DNA of 64,000 nt from Allosediminivita pacifica (GCF_003054175.1 NZ_QBKN01000014.1:60625-124624), one strand, 5' to 3'; numbered from the stretch's first letter, positions 8,044-20,590 are shown. Numbers and translations: made by a program. Notes: generated by a model from the sequence alone, not told the origin.

Positions 8044-10172
8044 GTGCGTCGGTACTCCTTGCCGCTGCCGTCGGTGCCAAAGCCCTTCAGCGCGACGGTC
8101 AGGCCAAAATCAGTGGAGGGTTCCACGTTCTCGGAGGAGGCATATCGGCGGGTCGCCGAGAATTCCACCTCGATGCATTCGTTGCGGTATTGCAGCCCCA
8201 GCCCGAACCGGTCAAGCCGGTCGTCCGCGAGGTCGTAGCGGGTCTCTGCCGAGGTGGTCCAGTTGCGGCGCACCCGGTAGCTGCCATCGAAGGTCCATTC
8301 TGACTGGGCGTCGCCGCGGCCTTCGTCGGGGTCCGAGACCAGCAGCAGATAGGACGCGCCGAGGTCGAGCCGGTCGTTCTGCCATTCGGCGCGAGCTTCG
8401 GCCTTGGTGAAGGAAAGGCCGTCGAGCAGCCCCCGGGCCATGAGGTCGAGCCCGGTGGGGTAGCTGAAGCTTGCCGCGAGCAGCCAGTCAGAGGCGTCGC
8501 CGTCGAGACCCGAGGAACGGGTGAAGGCGGGGTCTTCCCCGTCGTGGAGCACGCGGCCGAGGGTAAGCCCGGTCTGCCAGCCCGCGGGCGCGCGGTGCAG
8601 CATGCGCAGGCCGGTGGCGAGCGTGGTGCCGTGTTCGCGCCGGTCGCCGGCGGGAAAGCGCGAGAGTGCCAGAAGGTTGCCCTCGTCGAACTCGGCACGG
8701 GTGCTTTCGTCGTTGGCGATGTTGGGGCGCTCGCCGCCCGTCCAGCCGACCTGAAGAAGTGGCTCCAGCAGCGTGCGGCCCCCCTGCGCGCCGCGGCGCA
8801 GCAGCGGCCAGCGCAGCTCCACGGAGGCGCCGGGGGTCAGGGCACTTGCGTCCTCGTCGCTGGTGGCATCGTCCTCGATGGCGTAGCGGTCGGCCCAGAG
8901 CTGAAGCTGTGCGCCGGCGCGCAGGCCGGCAGGCAGGGTCCAGCGTTCGCGCCAGCTCATGTCCACCCCGACACGCGCCACGTCCCGCCCGTCGACGAGG
9001 TCGTCCTCGTCGGGGCCGTCGTAGGGGTAGGAGGAGTAGCGGTGGTGCGAATGGATCGTGCCGCCGAGCCGCAGCTCGCCCGGCAGGCCGGAGGGGAAGA
9101 GGCGGCGTTCGTATCGGATGTCGCCCACGATGGCGGGCTGGGTGTCGTTCTCTTCGTCTTCGCGCAGGGATTCGTAGTGCACGATGCTGGCCCGCAGCAG
9201 GCCGCTGTCGCGGGCGCGTACGAGTTCGACCGCGCTGTCGAGACGGTCGGTGCTCGAATAGCCGTAGTCCGAGAGGTAGCCGTAGTCCTGTACCGTCTTG
9301 AGGTTGAAGGAGAGGTCGAAGTCGTTAGGCAGCTCGAATTCGCCCTCGGCGAAGAGGTAGGCGCGCAGGTCGTTGTTTTCGAGCGTGTCGCGGGAGACGG
9401 CGCCGTTCAGTTCGATCTCGCCATGGGCGAAGGCCCGGCGGTAGCGAAATTCCATCGTCGTTGTCTTGCGCGACAGGTAGGGCGTCAGTGTGATGTCCTG
9501 ATGGTCACCGATGGGGATGAAGTAGGGGACCTTGACCCCGAAGCCCAGCAGCGTGGAACTGCGCAGGCGGGGGATCAGCACGCCGCGGGCGCGGGTGACG
9601 GTGGGATCGGGAAGGCGCAGGCGGGGCACGTAGAGCACCGGAAGGTCCAGCACGCGCAGGGTGGCGTTGTCGAAATAGAGCTGGCGTTCCTGCTGGTCGT
9701 GCACGACGCGGTCGGCGCGGATCTGCCAGAGCGGCACCTCGTTGGCGCCGCAGACCTGACAGGAGGAGACGGCGACGCGGTTGAGCTCGGTGTAGCGGCC
9801 CTCGGCGCGGCGGGCCTCGACCGCGGCGAGCTGAAGCTGGCGGTCGAGCACGAGGCGAGCGCCGGTGAGGATCCCGTTCTCGAGGTCCTGATCCAGTTCG
9901 GCGGTATCGGCCAGAAGTACCTCGCCCTGGGGGCCGGTGATGCGGATCGGGCCCTGGAGTTCGAGGCTGTCGGCGGCGCCGTCGTAGATCACACTGCGTG
10001 CGGTCAGGCGGGTCTCCTGGTAGAGGATCTCGACATTGCCCTTGGCCACAAGGCGTTCGTCGCCCTCGACGAAGAGGTCGTCGGCCACCAGCAGGGCGGC
10101 GTCGTCTTCCTGGGCAGCGAGGGGGGCCGCGAGGAGGGTCAGCAGAAGGGCGAGGGTGGCGCGGAGAGTCAT
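8031..10172 (-). CDS. lptD: LPS-assembly outer-membrane protein LptD
   Basis: A 713-residue outer-membrane protein that inserts lipopolysaccharide into the outer leaflet. A signal peptide (about 1-20, ending in LAAQE) is followed by an OstA/LptA-like beta-jellyroll (about 25-140) and a large C-terminal barrel rich in aromatic, alternating strands. Cysteines fall in two groups, SSCQVCG near residue 137 and two near the C-terminus (RNECIEVEF and RRTCPQ). This fits the pattern of inter-domain disulfides in LptD. Its start overlaps lptG by 4 bp and its end overlaps surA, which fits a chaperone-client operon. Confidence 0.93.
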   Translation of the reverse strand: MTLRATLALLLTLLAAPLAAQEDDAALLVADDLFVEGDERLVAKGNVEILYQETRLTARSVIYDGAADSLELQGPIRITGPQGEVLLADTAELDQDLENGILTGARLVLDRQLQLAAVEARRAEGRYTELNRVAVSSCQVCGANEVPLWQIRADRVVHDQQERQLYFDNATLRVLDLPVLYVPRLRLPDPTVTRARGVLIPRLRSSTLLGFGVKVPYFIPIGDHQDITLTPYLSRKTTTMEFRYRRAFAHGEIELNGAVSRDTLENNDLRAYLFAEGEFELPNDFDLSFNLKTVQDYGYLSDYGYSSTDRLDSAVELVRARDSGLLRASIVHYESLREDEENDTQPAIVGDIRYERRLFPSGLPGELRLGGTIHSHHRYSSYPYDGPDEDDLVDGRDVARVGVDMSWRERWTLPAGLRAGAQLQLWADRYAIEDDATSDEDASALTPGASVELRWPLLRRGAQGGRTLLEPLLQVGWTGGERPNIANDESTRAEFDEGNLLALSRFPAGDRREHGTTLATGLRMLHRAPAGWQTGLTLGRVLHDGEDPAFTRSSGLDGDASDWLLAASFSYPTGLDLMARGLLDGLSFTKAEARAEWQNDRLDLGASYLLLVSDPDEGRGDAQSEWTFDGSYRVRRNWTTSAETRYDLADDRLDRFGLGLQYRNECIEVEFSATRRYASSENVEPSTDFGLTVALKGFGTDGSGKEYRRTCPQ

Positions 10173-11263
10173 CCGTCCTCCATCTGAAGGACAAGTCCAA
10201 GTGCGAGAAGGACCGAGGCGACCGGTGGCACCCAGGCAGCGAGCAATGGCGAAAGCTGGCCGTTTTCGCCCATGACCTGGGCAAAGCTGCGCACGTAGTA
10301 GAGGCCGAAGCCCAGCAGCACGGCCGAGAGGATGGCAAGGCCGGTATGGCCGAGCCGCGCGGGGCGCATGGTGAAGGCGGCGCCGATCAGGACCATGGCG
10401 AGCAGGAAGACCGGGCGGGCGAGCTCCATCTGCAGCCAGACGAGATGGCGCCGGGCCGAAATGCCGGCGTCCTGAAGGTCGGTGATGAAGGCGGGCAGGT
10501 TCCAGACCGAGATCGAGGCCGGGTTGCCGAAGCGGTCGCGGATGCTTTCCTGCGTGAGCGTGGAGGGGATGCGCAGGGTCTCGTGCCGTTCGGATGAAGT
10601 TTCGGGGTTGAGACCCGCGGCCAGCGGCCAGGCCTTGGCGTCGGTCAGGGTCCAGCCGTCCTGGTCGAGGCTGGCCTCTGCCGCGTGGATGCGGCGGACC
10701 GGCCCGGCCTCGGGGGCGTAGGCGATGAAGGTCACGTCGTAGAGCACCGAGGCGTCGCCGTTGGCGCGGGCGGCGCGGATCACGGTCTGGCCCTGCGGAT
10801 CACCCTGCCGCAACCAGAGCCCTTCGGAGCCGATCGAGAGCACCGATCCGCCCCCCGAGCGGTAGGCCTCGAGCTGTTCCTGGTAGTGTTTCGATGTGGT
10901 CGCGACGAGGGGATTCATGACGCCGACGATGAGCACGCCGATGATGAGCGCGACGGTCACCGGCCCGGCCAGAAGCGTGAGGCCCGACCGGCCCGAGGCA
11001 CGGGTGACCACAAGTTCCGAGGAGCGCGACAGGCCGATGAAGAGCGAGATCGTCGCGAGGATCATGACCAGGGGGATGATCTGGTAGAGCCCCTCGGGCG
11101 TCTTGAGGAAGGTCATGCGGATGACCTGGGCAAGGCCCACCCGGTCATCGAGCCGGCGCAGGAGTTCTGTGAAGTCGAGCAGGAGCTGGAACGTGGCGAA
11201 GACCGCCAGCAGGGCGAGGAACATCCACAGGAAGCGACGGGCGAAATACCGGTGCAGGATCAT
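10169..11263 (-). CDS. lptG: LPS export ABC transporter permease LptG
   Basis: A 364-residue inner-membrane permease of the LptBFG complex that extracts LPS from the inner membrane. Three hydrophobic segments near the N-terminus (about 10-32, 55-80, 95-120), a periplasmic beta-jellyroll (about 130-265) and three C-terminal segments (about 270-355) match the LptF/LptG fold. The start ATG overlaps the lptF stop by 4 bp (ATGA type). Open sequence continues upstream in this frame, but that part is antisense-like and lies within lptF. Confidence 0.93.
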   Translation of the reverse strand: MILHRYFARRFLWMFLALLAVFATFQLLLDFTELLRRLDDRVGLAQVIRMTFLKTPEGLYQIIPLVMILATISLFIGLSRSSELVVTRASGRSGLTLLAGPVTVALIIGVLIVGVMNPLVATTSKHYQEQLEAYRSGGGSVLSIGSEGLWLRQGDPQGQTVIRAARANGDASVLYDVTFIAYAPEAGPVRRIHAAEASLDQDGWTLTDAKAWPLAAGLNPETSSERHETLRIPSTLTQESIRDRFGNPASISVWNLPAFITDLQDAGISARRHLVWLQMELARPVFLLAMVLIGAAFTMRPARLGHTGLAILSAVLLGFGLYYVRSFAQVMGENGQLSPLLAAWVPPVASVLLALGLVLQMEDG

Positions 11264-12387
11264 GCGGGATCCTCGGCCGGCGCCCTGCCGGGGCGGAAGG
11301 GGGCGGCGGCCCTGCGGATGAGCAAAAGCGCGACCGCGAGCCCGACGACGCTGGGCAGGTAGGCGAGCGGCCAGAGCTGACCGTTGTCGTGGACCGGATC
11401 CGCGACCGCGCTTTCGACGAGCTTCACCAGCACCAGAAGTGCGATGCCCATCACGATCTGGCGGGTGGCGCCGAAACGGGAGAAGCGCCCGCTGATCATG
11501 GCGGCGTGGCCGATGAGCACCGCGACAAGGCAGAGAAACGCGGCCTCGAACCTGAGGTGCACGGCCTCCCAGACCTCGGTCAGGCGTTCTCCGGTTTCCT
11601 CGGCGATGGTGGTGGGGCTCATGAGCATTTCCCAGGTCGGCACGCTGTCCAGCTCGCGCTCGTCCCCGTCCGAGGGCACGATGAGACCGGAGATGTCGTA
11701 GGTGAGGTCCTCGAAGTTGGTGGTCGAGAGACGTTCGTTGTCGGCGGTGTAGACTTGGGCGAGGCCCGCCACCATGACCAGCTTGGGGCCTGCGTCGTCG
11801 CGCAGCAGGTAGGCGCGTTCCGCGGTGTAGGTTGTGACCTGGTTGGCAGTACGGCGGTCCGAGAGCAGGACGTCGCGCAGTTCGCCCTCTTCGGTGATGG
11901 CACGGATGTAGAAGGTCACCCCGCTCGTGGGGTGCAGGAAGGCGCCCTCGCGCAGGATACGGGCGCTGAGCGAGGTCGATATCTCCTGCTCGCGGTCGCG
12001 GAGCTGGGCATAGGAAAGCGGCACGAGAAGATGGGCGAGGATCGACATGATGAGCATGAGGATCAGCCCGAAGGCGAGGACGGGGCGAGTGAGGCGCCAG
12101 GGCGAGTAGCCGGTGGCCTGAACCACCGTCAGCTCGGAGTCGCCCGACATGCGGTTCACCACGTAGATCGCCGCGGCAAAGCCAGCCATGGGAAGCACCA
12201 GCGCGATGACCGAAGGCAGGGAGAGCATGCTGAACTCGAGAAACACGCCGGCGGAATGGCCGTCGGCGATGAGCCTGTCGAAGAGCACGACCGCGCGGTT
12301 CACCCAGTAGATCGCGACGAGCACGAGGGAGAAGAATCCGAACAGCATCATGAGTTGCGACAGCATGTACCTGTCGAATCTCTGCAC
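11260..12387 (-). CDS. lptF: LPS export ABC transporter permease LptF
   Basis: A 375-residue partner of LptG with the same layout: N-terminal membrane segments (about 10-30, 45-70, 95-120), a periplasmic domain and three C-terminal membrane segments. I favour the GTG at 12387 (protein beginning with QRFDRYMLSQ after the start) because GGGGGA sits 6-7 bases before it. An alternative GTG at 12420 would add 11 residues that do not resemble the family. First gene of the leftward envelope operon, divergent from pepA with about 130 bp between them. Confidence 0.92.
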   Translation of the reverse strand: MQRFDRYMLSQLMMLFGFFSLVLVAIYWVNRAVVLFDRLIADGHSAGVFLEFSMLSLPSVIALVLPMAGFAAAIYVVNRMSGDSELTVVQATGYSPWRLTRPVLAFGLILMLIMSILAHLLVPLSYAQLRDREQEISTSLSARILREGAFLHPTSGVTFYIRAITEEGELRDVLLSDRRTANQVTTYTAERAYLLRDDAGPKLVMVAGLAQVYTADNERLSTTNFEDLTYDISGLIVPSDGDERELDSVPTWEMLMSPTTIAEETGERLTEVWEAVHLRFEAAFLCLVAVLIGHAAMISGRFSRFGATRQIVMGIALLVLVKLVESAVADPVHDNGQLWPLAYLPSVVGLAVALLLIRRAAAPFRPGRAPAEDPA

Positions 12388-12521
12388 GTGACATCCCCCG
12401 AGGCTTTGGTGGACGGACACTAGCCGATGGCGCCGGGGGGGAAAAGCGGGCTCTGGTCAAGCAGCGGCTGCGGGGCTAGGTCTGGTCGGGACGAAAAATC
12501 AGAGCAGCGAGGAAGAATGCC

Positions 12522-13988
<1,467 letters not shown>

Positions 13989-13989
13989 G

Positions 13990-14454
13990 ATGGGCGCGGC
14001 CTACTTCTATCACCTGACCCGGCGCCCGCTGGAGGCGACGCTCCCGCTGCTGCTGGAGCGGTCGCTTGCCGCGGGCTGGCGGGTGGCGGTGCGTGGCGTG
14101 GACCCCGCGCGGATCGACTGGCTGGACGAGAAGCTCTGGCTGGTTGCCGACGAGGGATTCCTGCCGCACGGCGTTGCGGGCGGAAAGCACGACGCGGATC
14201 AGCCGGTGCTGCTGACCACGGGGGCCGAGGCGGGAAACCGCCCGGCCTGCGTCATGGCCATCGACGGCGCCGAGGTGGCGCCGGAAGAGGCCAAGGTGCT
14301 GGAACGGGTCTGCATCCTGTTCGACGGTCACGATACGGAGGCGGTGCAGCACGCGCGCGGTCAGTGGAAGACGCTGACCGCTGGCGGCGTTCCGGCGCAG
14401 TACTGGTCCGAGGAATCGGGCAAGTGGGAAAAGAAGGCCGAGCACGGTGCCTGA
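13990..14454 (+). CDS. holC: DNA polymerase III subunit chi
   Basis: A 154-residue chi subunit, which links the clamp loader to single-strand binding protein at the replication fork. The sequence has the family start AAYFYHLTRRPLEATLPLLL, the central LWLVADEGFLPHG and the C-terminal W-K-x-L...YW pattern. The ATG at 13990 lies one base after the pepA stop, so translation is probably coupled. Its end overlaps the next gene by 8 bp. Confidence 0.92.
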   Translation: MGAAYFYHLTRRPLEATLPLLLERSLAAGWRVAVRGVDPARIDWLDEKLWLVADEGFLPHGVAGGKHDADQPVLLTTGAEAGNRPACVMAIDGAEVAPEEAKVLERVCILFDGHDTEAVQHARGQWKTLTAGGVPAQYWSEESGKWEKKAEHGA

Positions 14455-14899
14455 GGCGGCGCGTATCAGGCTGGCCGAGGCGGGCGATCTGCCCATCATC
14501 GAAACCATCGTCTCGGCGGCCTACGGTCCCTACGAGGCACGGATCGGCGTGCGGCCCGGGCCTCTCGACGATGACTATGCGGGGCCGATCGCAAGGGGAT
14601 GGGTGCATGTCCTGGAGGCGGAAGAGCCCTGCGGGTTCGTCATCCTGATCCCGCAGGAGGATGCGATGCTTCTCGACAATGTGGCGATCCTGCCTGCGGC
14701 GCAGGGGCGGGGCTTCGGCGGCATGCTCATGCGCTTTGCCGAGGCACAGGCGCGCGCGGCGGGCTTCACGCACATCCGGCTTTATACGCATGAGAAGATG
14801 GTCGAGAACCGGGCACTCTACACCCGGATCGGCTATGTCGAAACGGGGCGCAAGACCGAGCGGGGCCTGGCGCGCGTCTACTTCGAAAAGCCGCTCTAG
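14447..14899 (+). CDS. GNAT family N-acetyltransferase
   Basis: A 150-residue single-domain acetyltransferase. The acetyl-CoA pyrophosphate loop is visible as LPAAQGRGFGGMLM (about 83-96), after the beta-4 strand AMLLDNVAI. The C-terminal helix carries NRALYTRIGYVETGR. The acceptor substrate is unknown. It starts at a GTG inside the end of holC (8-bp overlap) and runs convergently into the aspartic protease gene, overlapping its stop by 4 bp. Confidence 0.88.
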   Translation: MPEAARIRLAEAGDLPIIETIVSAAYGPYEARIGVRPGPLDDDYAGPIARGWVHVLEAEEPCGFVILIPQEDAMLLDNVAILPAAQGRGFGGMLMRFAEAQARAAGFTHIRLYTHEKMVENRALYTRIGYVETGRKTERGLARVYFEKPL

Positions 14900-15477
14900 C
14901 GTTCGAGCACCATGCGGTTGTCGGCGATTTCGACCCGGCTGAACTGCTGCAGGTAGCTCATCCCCAGCAGGGACTGCGACATCTCTCCACCGTTCACGAA
15001 AGCCCGGACATTGCGGTCGGCGAAGGGACCGATGGACACGCTGTCAAGCGTGACGGGCGCGGTGGCAACTGCGCCATTTGCAGTCATCGCTTCGGAGAAA
15101 TACGAAAGCTCGTCAGGGTCGATCCCGGCGCGGCGGGCATCGTCGCGTGTCAGCACCAGAACACTGGCGCCGGTGTCCACCACGAAGCGCGTGGGCGTCC
15201 CGTTCACGTCGACCGTCGCGTAATAATGTCCGTCCGGACCGCGGGGCAGCTCGATCCGGCCCTCCTGCGCAAAGACCGCCTGTTGCGGGGCCACGGTGGC
15301 GCGGATGTCGTCCCAAAGACCGACGGCGGCGATCACCCCGAGGAAAATCAGCCCCCAGAGCGCAAGGTTGCGCATGTTCTGGCCCAGCCGGGCCCGGTCG
15401 GTGATCACGAACCATATCACCAGCGCGCCCCCGAGAAGGCCGAGATAGGCCAGGCTGGCGATCTGGTCTCCGGTCAT
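14896..15477 (-). CDS. membrane-anchored clan AA aspartic protease (TIGR02281 type)
   Basis: A 193-residue protein with two N-terminal membrane segments (about 5-25 and 37-55) and a periplasmic retropepsin-like domain. The catalytic motif is VDTGASVLVL with Asp101. Only one such Asp is present, so an active enzyme would have to dimerise as retroviral proteases do. The family is common in alphaproteobacteria. Natural substrates are not known to me. It lies downstream of the marC-type gene on the same strand. Confidence 0.85.
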   Translation of the reverse strand: MTGDQIASLAYLGLLGGALVIWFVITDRARLGQNMRNLALWGLIFLGVIAAVGLWDDIRATVAPQQAVFAQEGRIELPRGPDGHYYATVDVNGTPTRFVVDTGASVLVLTRDDARRAGIDPDELSYFSEAMTANGAVATAPVTLDSVSIGPFADRNVRAFVNGGEMSQSLLGMSYLQQFSRVEIADNRMVLER

Positions 15478-15534
15478 GCGCTCCCTCCGCTCATGCCCTG
15501 AAAGATAGGGCCGCGGGCGATGGTTTCACAGGGT

Positions 15535-16161
15535 TCAGCCGCCGGCAAAGCCGAAATCGCGCAACCCGTCGAGCACGAACTGGACCGAGAGCGCCGCAAG
15601 CAGCATGCCCAGCAGCCGCGTCACGACGGTGATGCCGATGCGGCCCAGCAGGCGTTCGATCATTCCCGCAGAAAGGAAGAACGTCATCACGACGGCAAGG
15701 CAGGTTGTCATGATGCCAAGCACGCCTGCCATCTCGGCCGGGCCCTCGGCGCGCCCCATGAGAAGGATCATCGTGGCGATGGCGCCGGGGCCGGCGATGA
15801 GCGGGATGGCGATCGGAAAGACCGAAGGATCGGGATAGTCCTCCTCGGCCTCGTCGGCCTGTCCCGCGCGGCGCTTGGTGCGCCGCTCGAACAGCATGTC
15901 GAGCGCGGTGAGGAAAAGCAGGATGCCGCCTGCGATGCGGAAGGCGGGCATGGATATGCCGATGAAGCCCAACACCGCCTCGCCAAAGAAGGCAAAGAGC
16001 GTCAGCAGCGCCAGCGCGACCAGACAGGCCCGGATCGCCACGGCGCGGCGGTGGGCCGCGTCGGTGCCGGCGGTCAGGGCGATGAAGACAGGTGTCAGGC
16101 CCACGGGGTCGATCACCACGAAAAGCGTGGCGAAAGAGGTTATCAGGAAGGCGCTGTCCAT
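15535..16161 (-). CDS. MarC family integral membrane protein
   Basis: A 208-residue protein with six hydrophobic segments and the family signature IDPVGLTPVFIALT near the N-terminus, plus PLIAGPGAIATMILLMG in the middle. MarC proteins were once linked to multiple antibiotic resistance, but the role is unproven. It is the first of two leftward genes with the aspartic protease, 57 bp apart. Confidence 0.87.
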   Translation of the reverse strand: MDSAFLITSFATLFVVIDPVGLTPVFIALTAGTDAAHRRAVAIRACLVALALLTLFAFFGEAVLGFIGISMPAFRIAGGILLFLTALDMLFERRTKRRAGQADEAEEDYPDPSVFPIAIPLIAGPGAIATMILLMGRAEGPAEMAGVLGIMTTCLAVVMTFFLSAGMIERLLGRIGITVVTRLLGMLLAALSVQFVLDGLRDFGFAGG

Positions 16162-16216
16162 GCCGGCGGGGTAACGGCAACGCGCCGTCCTGTCCAGTTG
16201 GCGCGTGGCCGATGGC

Positions 16217-18082
<1,866 letters not shown>

Positions 18083-18133
18083 GCGCCGCCTCTAGCAGGT
18101 TGCCGGCCCCGGGGGAAAGGGCAAACGGGGCGG

Positions 18134-18196
18134 CTTCTTCGTGGCAGAAATATTCCGGGGGAGACGCGGCGCAGCCGCGGCGGGGGCAGAGCCCCC
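18134..18196 (-). repeat. dispersed 3' double-hairpin repeat, copy B
   Basis: Hairpin 1 is the same GGGGGC-TCT-GCCCCC (18182-18196). Hairpin 2 occupies 18165-18179 with one mismatch when extended. The tail CTCCCCCGGAATATTTC leads to GAAGAAG. Unlike the other copies it does not directly follow the stop codon: the strong intrinsic terminator of the AGCS gene (18217-18246) lies between. Confidence 0.82.
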
Positions 18197-18216
18197 GTTG
18201 CTTGCCATTTGCCACG

Positions 18217-18246
18217 AAAAACCCCCGCCGGCATGACCGGCGGGGG
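18217..18246 (-). terminator. intrinsic terminator of the AGCS symporter gene
   Basis: On the minus strand a perfect 10-bp stem CCCCCGCCGG/CCGGCGGGGG (18222-18231 and 18237-18246) with a five-base loop is followed by TTTTT (18217-18221). It lies 24 bases after the stop codon of the upstream gene. Confidence 0.88.
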
Positions 18247-18270
18247 CGGTATTCTTGCAGGGCGCAGATC

Positions 18271-19812
18271 CTACTTGAACTTCTTGATCTCGCCCGTCCG
18301 AAGCCGCTCGACATAGGAGCCGAGCTCTTTTTTCACGATGGGCATCAGCAGGTAGAGGGCGATCACGTTGATGACCGCCATCGAGAAGAGCATGGCATCC
18401 GAGAAGTCGATGACGGGCCCGAGGTTCGCAGCCGCGCCGATCACGATGAAGAGGCAGAAGATCACCTTGAAAATGTTCTCCTTCATCGCCCCTTCGCCGA
18501 AGAGATACGTCCAGGCCTTCAGCCCATAGTAGCTCCACGAGATCATGGTCGAAAAGGCGAAGAGTACCACCGCGATGGCGAGCATTGCCGGGAACCACGA
18601 GAAGCTCTGGGCGTAGGCGGCCGAGGTGAGCTCCACGCCGGAGACGCCGCCCTCGGTCTCGATCTGGCCGGCTTCCGCGTTCCAGATATACATGCCCGTC
18701 TCGGGGTCGATGTTGAGCACCCCGGTGATGACGATGACGAGTGCTGTCATGGTACAGATCACCACGGTGTCGATGAAGGGTTCCAGCAGGGCGACGTAGC
18801 CCTCGGTCACTGGCTCCTTGGTGCGAACGGCCGAGTGGGCGATGGCGGCCGAGCCGATCCCCGCCTCGTTCGAGAAGGCCGCCCGACGGAAGCCCTGGAT
18901 GAGCGCGCCGGTGAAGCCACCGGCGACGCCGAGTCCGGTGAAGGCACCCTCGAAAATCTGGCCGAAGGCCCAGCCGATCTCGTCGAAGTTACGCAGCAGG
19001 ATGATGATCGAGACGACGATGTAGAAGATGCCCATGAAGGGGACGACCTTCTCGGTCACCCGCGCGATCGACTTGATGCCGCCGACGATGACGATGCCCG
19101 TCACGACGGCCAGAACGGCGCCGGTGATCCAGCCCGGGTATTCCCCGAGCACGCCGGAAAGCTGGGCGTGGGCCTGGTTGGCCTGGAACATGTTGCCGCC
19201 GCCGAGGGCGCCGAGGATGGTGAAGATGCAGAAGATCACCGCGAAGATCGAGCCGCCCTTGAGCCCGCGCTCGGCGAAGCCCTTGGTCATGTAGTACATA
19301 GGGCCGCCCGAGACGCGCCCGTCGGGATACTCGTTGCGGTACTTCACGCCGAGCGTGCACTCGGTGAACTTGGTCGCCATGCCAAAGAGGCCGGCGATGA
19401 TCATCCAGAAGGTGGCACCCGGCCCGCCGATGCCGACGGCCACCGCGACGCCCGCGATGTTGCCGAGACCCACGGTGCCCGAAAGCGCCGTGGCCAGCGC
19501 CTGGAAGTGGCTGACCTCGCCCGCGTCGTCGGGGTCGGAGTAGTCGCCCTTCACGAGCTTGATGGAATGCACGAAGCCCTTGAACTGGATGAAGCCGAAG
19601 TAGCCGGTGAAGATCAGCGCGGCCACCACCAGCCAGAGTGCGATCCACGAGAAGTTGGTGCCGGGCAGATCGGCGAAGATCAGTGCGACGTACCAGCCGG
19701 TATAATCCGCGAAGATCTGGTTGATGGTCTGGTCGAGCCCCTGCGCCGCCGCCGGACCGGCGGAGAGGAGGGCGGCCGCCAGAAAGGCGGCGGCAATGGG
19801 AAGCTGCTTCAT
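18271..19812 (-). CDS. alanine or glycine:cation symporter (AGCS family)
   Basis: A 513-residue sodium-coupled amino acid transporter with about 11 membrane segments. The family signature lies around ATALSGTVGLGNIAGVAVAV (about 107-126). The first 24 residues look like a cleavable signal peptide ending in AAAQ, which is longer than the classical bacterial AGCS N-terminus and would leave the mature N-terminus outside. Substrate, alanine or glycine, is inferred from the family. It is flanked by its own terminator and lies 16 bp downstream of the stress-protein gene on the same strand. Confidence 0.9.
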   Translation of the reverse strand: MKQLPIAAAFLAAALLSAGPAAAQGLDQTINQIFADYTGWYVALIFADLPGTNFSWIALWLVVAALIFTGYFGFIQFKGFVHSIKLVKGDYSDPDDAGEVSHFQALATALSGTVGLGNIAGVAVAVGIGGPGATFWMIIAGLFGMATKFTECTLGVKYRNEYPDGRVSGGPMYYMTKGFAERGLKGGSIFAVIFCIFTILGALGGGNMFQANQAHAQLSGVLGEYPGWITGAVLAVVTGIVIVGGIKSIARVTEKVVPFMGIFYIVVSIIILLRNFDEIGWAFGQIFEGAFTGLGVAGGFTGALIQGFRRAAFSNEAGIGSAAIAHSAVRTKEPVTEGYVALLEPFIDTVVICTMTALVIVITGVLNIDPETGMYIWNAEAGQIETEGGVSGVELTSAAYAQSFSWFPAMLAIAVVLFAFSTMISWSYYGLKAWTYLFGEGAMKENIFKVIFCLFIVIGAAANLGPVIDFSDAMLFSMAVINVIALYLLMPIVKKELGSYVERLRTGEIKKFK

Positions 19813-19828
19813 GATGCTGCCTTTCCGG

Positions 19829-20266
19829 TCAGGGGACGATGACTGTGGGTACCGGTGCGATCTGGGCGAGACCCAGAGGAACCGATCCGAAGACGCGCGA
19901 GGAAACGGAGTTGCGGCCCGAGCGACCGACGAAGATCATCGCGGCCTTCTGGGCACCGGCGATCTCGGCGATGATCTCGACGACCTGCCCGTAGCGGATT
20001 TCGCCGGTGCAGGTGACGCCGGCCTTTTCGATCTCGGCGATGGCGGGTTCGAGGATCACTTCGCGGGCGCGCGAGATCTCGTCCTTGCGGCGGCCGTGCC
20101 GTTCCTCGAGCTCTTCCGGCGTCAGGAAGGAGTATGGAGACCATTCGAGCACGTGCACGATGTGCAGCGCCGCGCCCTCCTTTCTTGCCCGTTCCAGCGC
20201 GTAGGAGAGCAGCGAGCTGTCCTCCACGCTGCCTTCGTAGGCCACGACGAATTTTTCTGAAGTCAT
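19829..20266 (-). CDS. universal stress protein, ATP-binding type
   Basis: A 145-residue single-domain UspA protein. The ATP-binding consensus G-x2-G-x9-G-S is present as GRSGRN...VFGS near the C-terminus (about 114-128), so it is probably of the nucleotide-binding class. I use the ATG at 20266 (MTSEKFVVAYEGS). An upstream in-frame ATG would add a basic 22-residue leader with no family support. Only 16 bp separate its stop from the AGCS gene, so the two may be co-transcribed. Confidence 0.88.
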   Translation of the reverse strand: MTSEKFVVAYEGSVEDSSLLSYALERARKEGAALHIVHVLEWSPYSFLTPEELEERHGRRKDEISRAREVILEPAIAEIEKAGVTCTGEIRYGQVVEIIAEIAGAQKAAMIFVGRSGRNSVSSRVFGSVPLGLAQIAPVPTVIVP

Positions 20267-20590
20267 CGGCTTGCGTCCCCTTGTTGATGTCGTTCCTGGG
20301 TTCTTTTTGGTCTTTCGCCGCTCCTTGGGCATGTGCGTTGATCGACGTTGGCGCGGAACGGGGCGTGCGTCATGGATTCTGGGGCACGCCCCGGAATTCC
20401 GCCGGAAGATGAACCATTTTTCTCACAACTGCCGCAAAAGTAGACAGGAGCGAGTCCTGTTATAGCCTTGGTTGCGCGGTTTTGAGGAAAGGTCAGGGTT
20501 CCGGAGCCGGAAGTCCGGAGGGCAGACACGAAAGGGCGCCGCCCGGAGGCGACGCCCTTCTTTCGATTGGCTGACGGTTGGTGCCTGCGC
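20267..20590. other. 324-bp gap between the usp and glk genes
   Basis: No gene is supported here. The part next to glk holds a terminator (20532-20559). The part upstream of usp holds two inverted repeats that could be in its leader: a 10-bp stem CGGGGCGTGC/GCACGCCCCG (20359-20368 and 20384-20393, 15-base loop) and ACAGGA-GCGAG-TCCTGT (20444-20460). I could not assign a promoter with confidence. Confidence 0.5.
20532..20559 (-). terminator. terminator downstream of glk
   Basis: A 12-bp stem with one mismatch (20532-20543 with 20548-20559) and a four-base loop. It lies 31 bases after the glk stop codon and is followed on the minus strand by a short T-containing stretch. It probably ends the aglR-bglA-glk transcript. 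Confidence 0.65.

Noticed and set aside
8544..10187. A 547-codon plus-strand frame opposite lptD
   Set aside because: LptD on the minus strand is clearly real, with signal peptide, jellyroll and cysteine pairs; the plus frame is a shadow.
20337..20352. TTGAT half-site resembling an FNR box upstream of the stress-protein gene
   Set aside because: The partner half-site (GTTGG) does not match ATCAA, so the palindrome fails.
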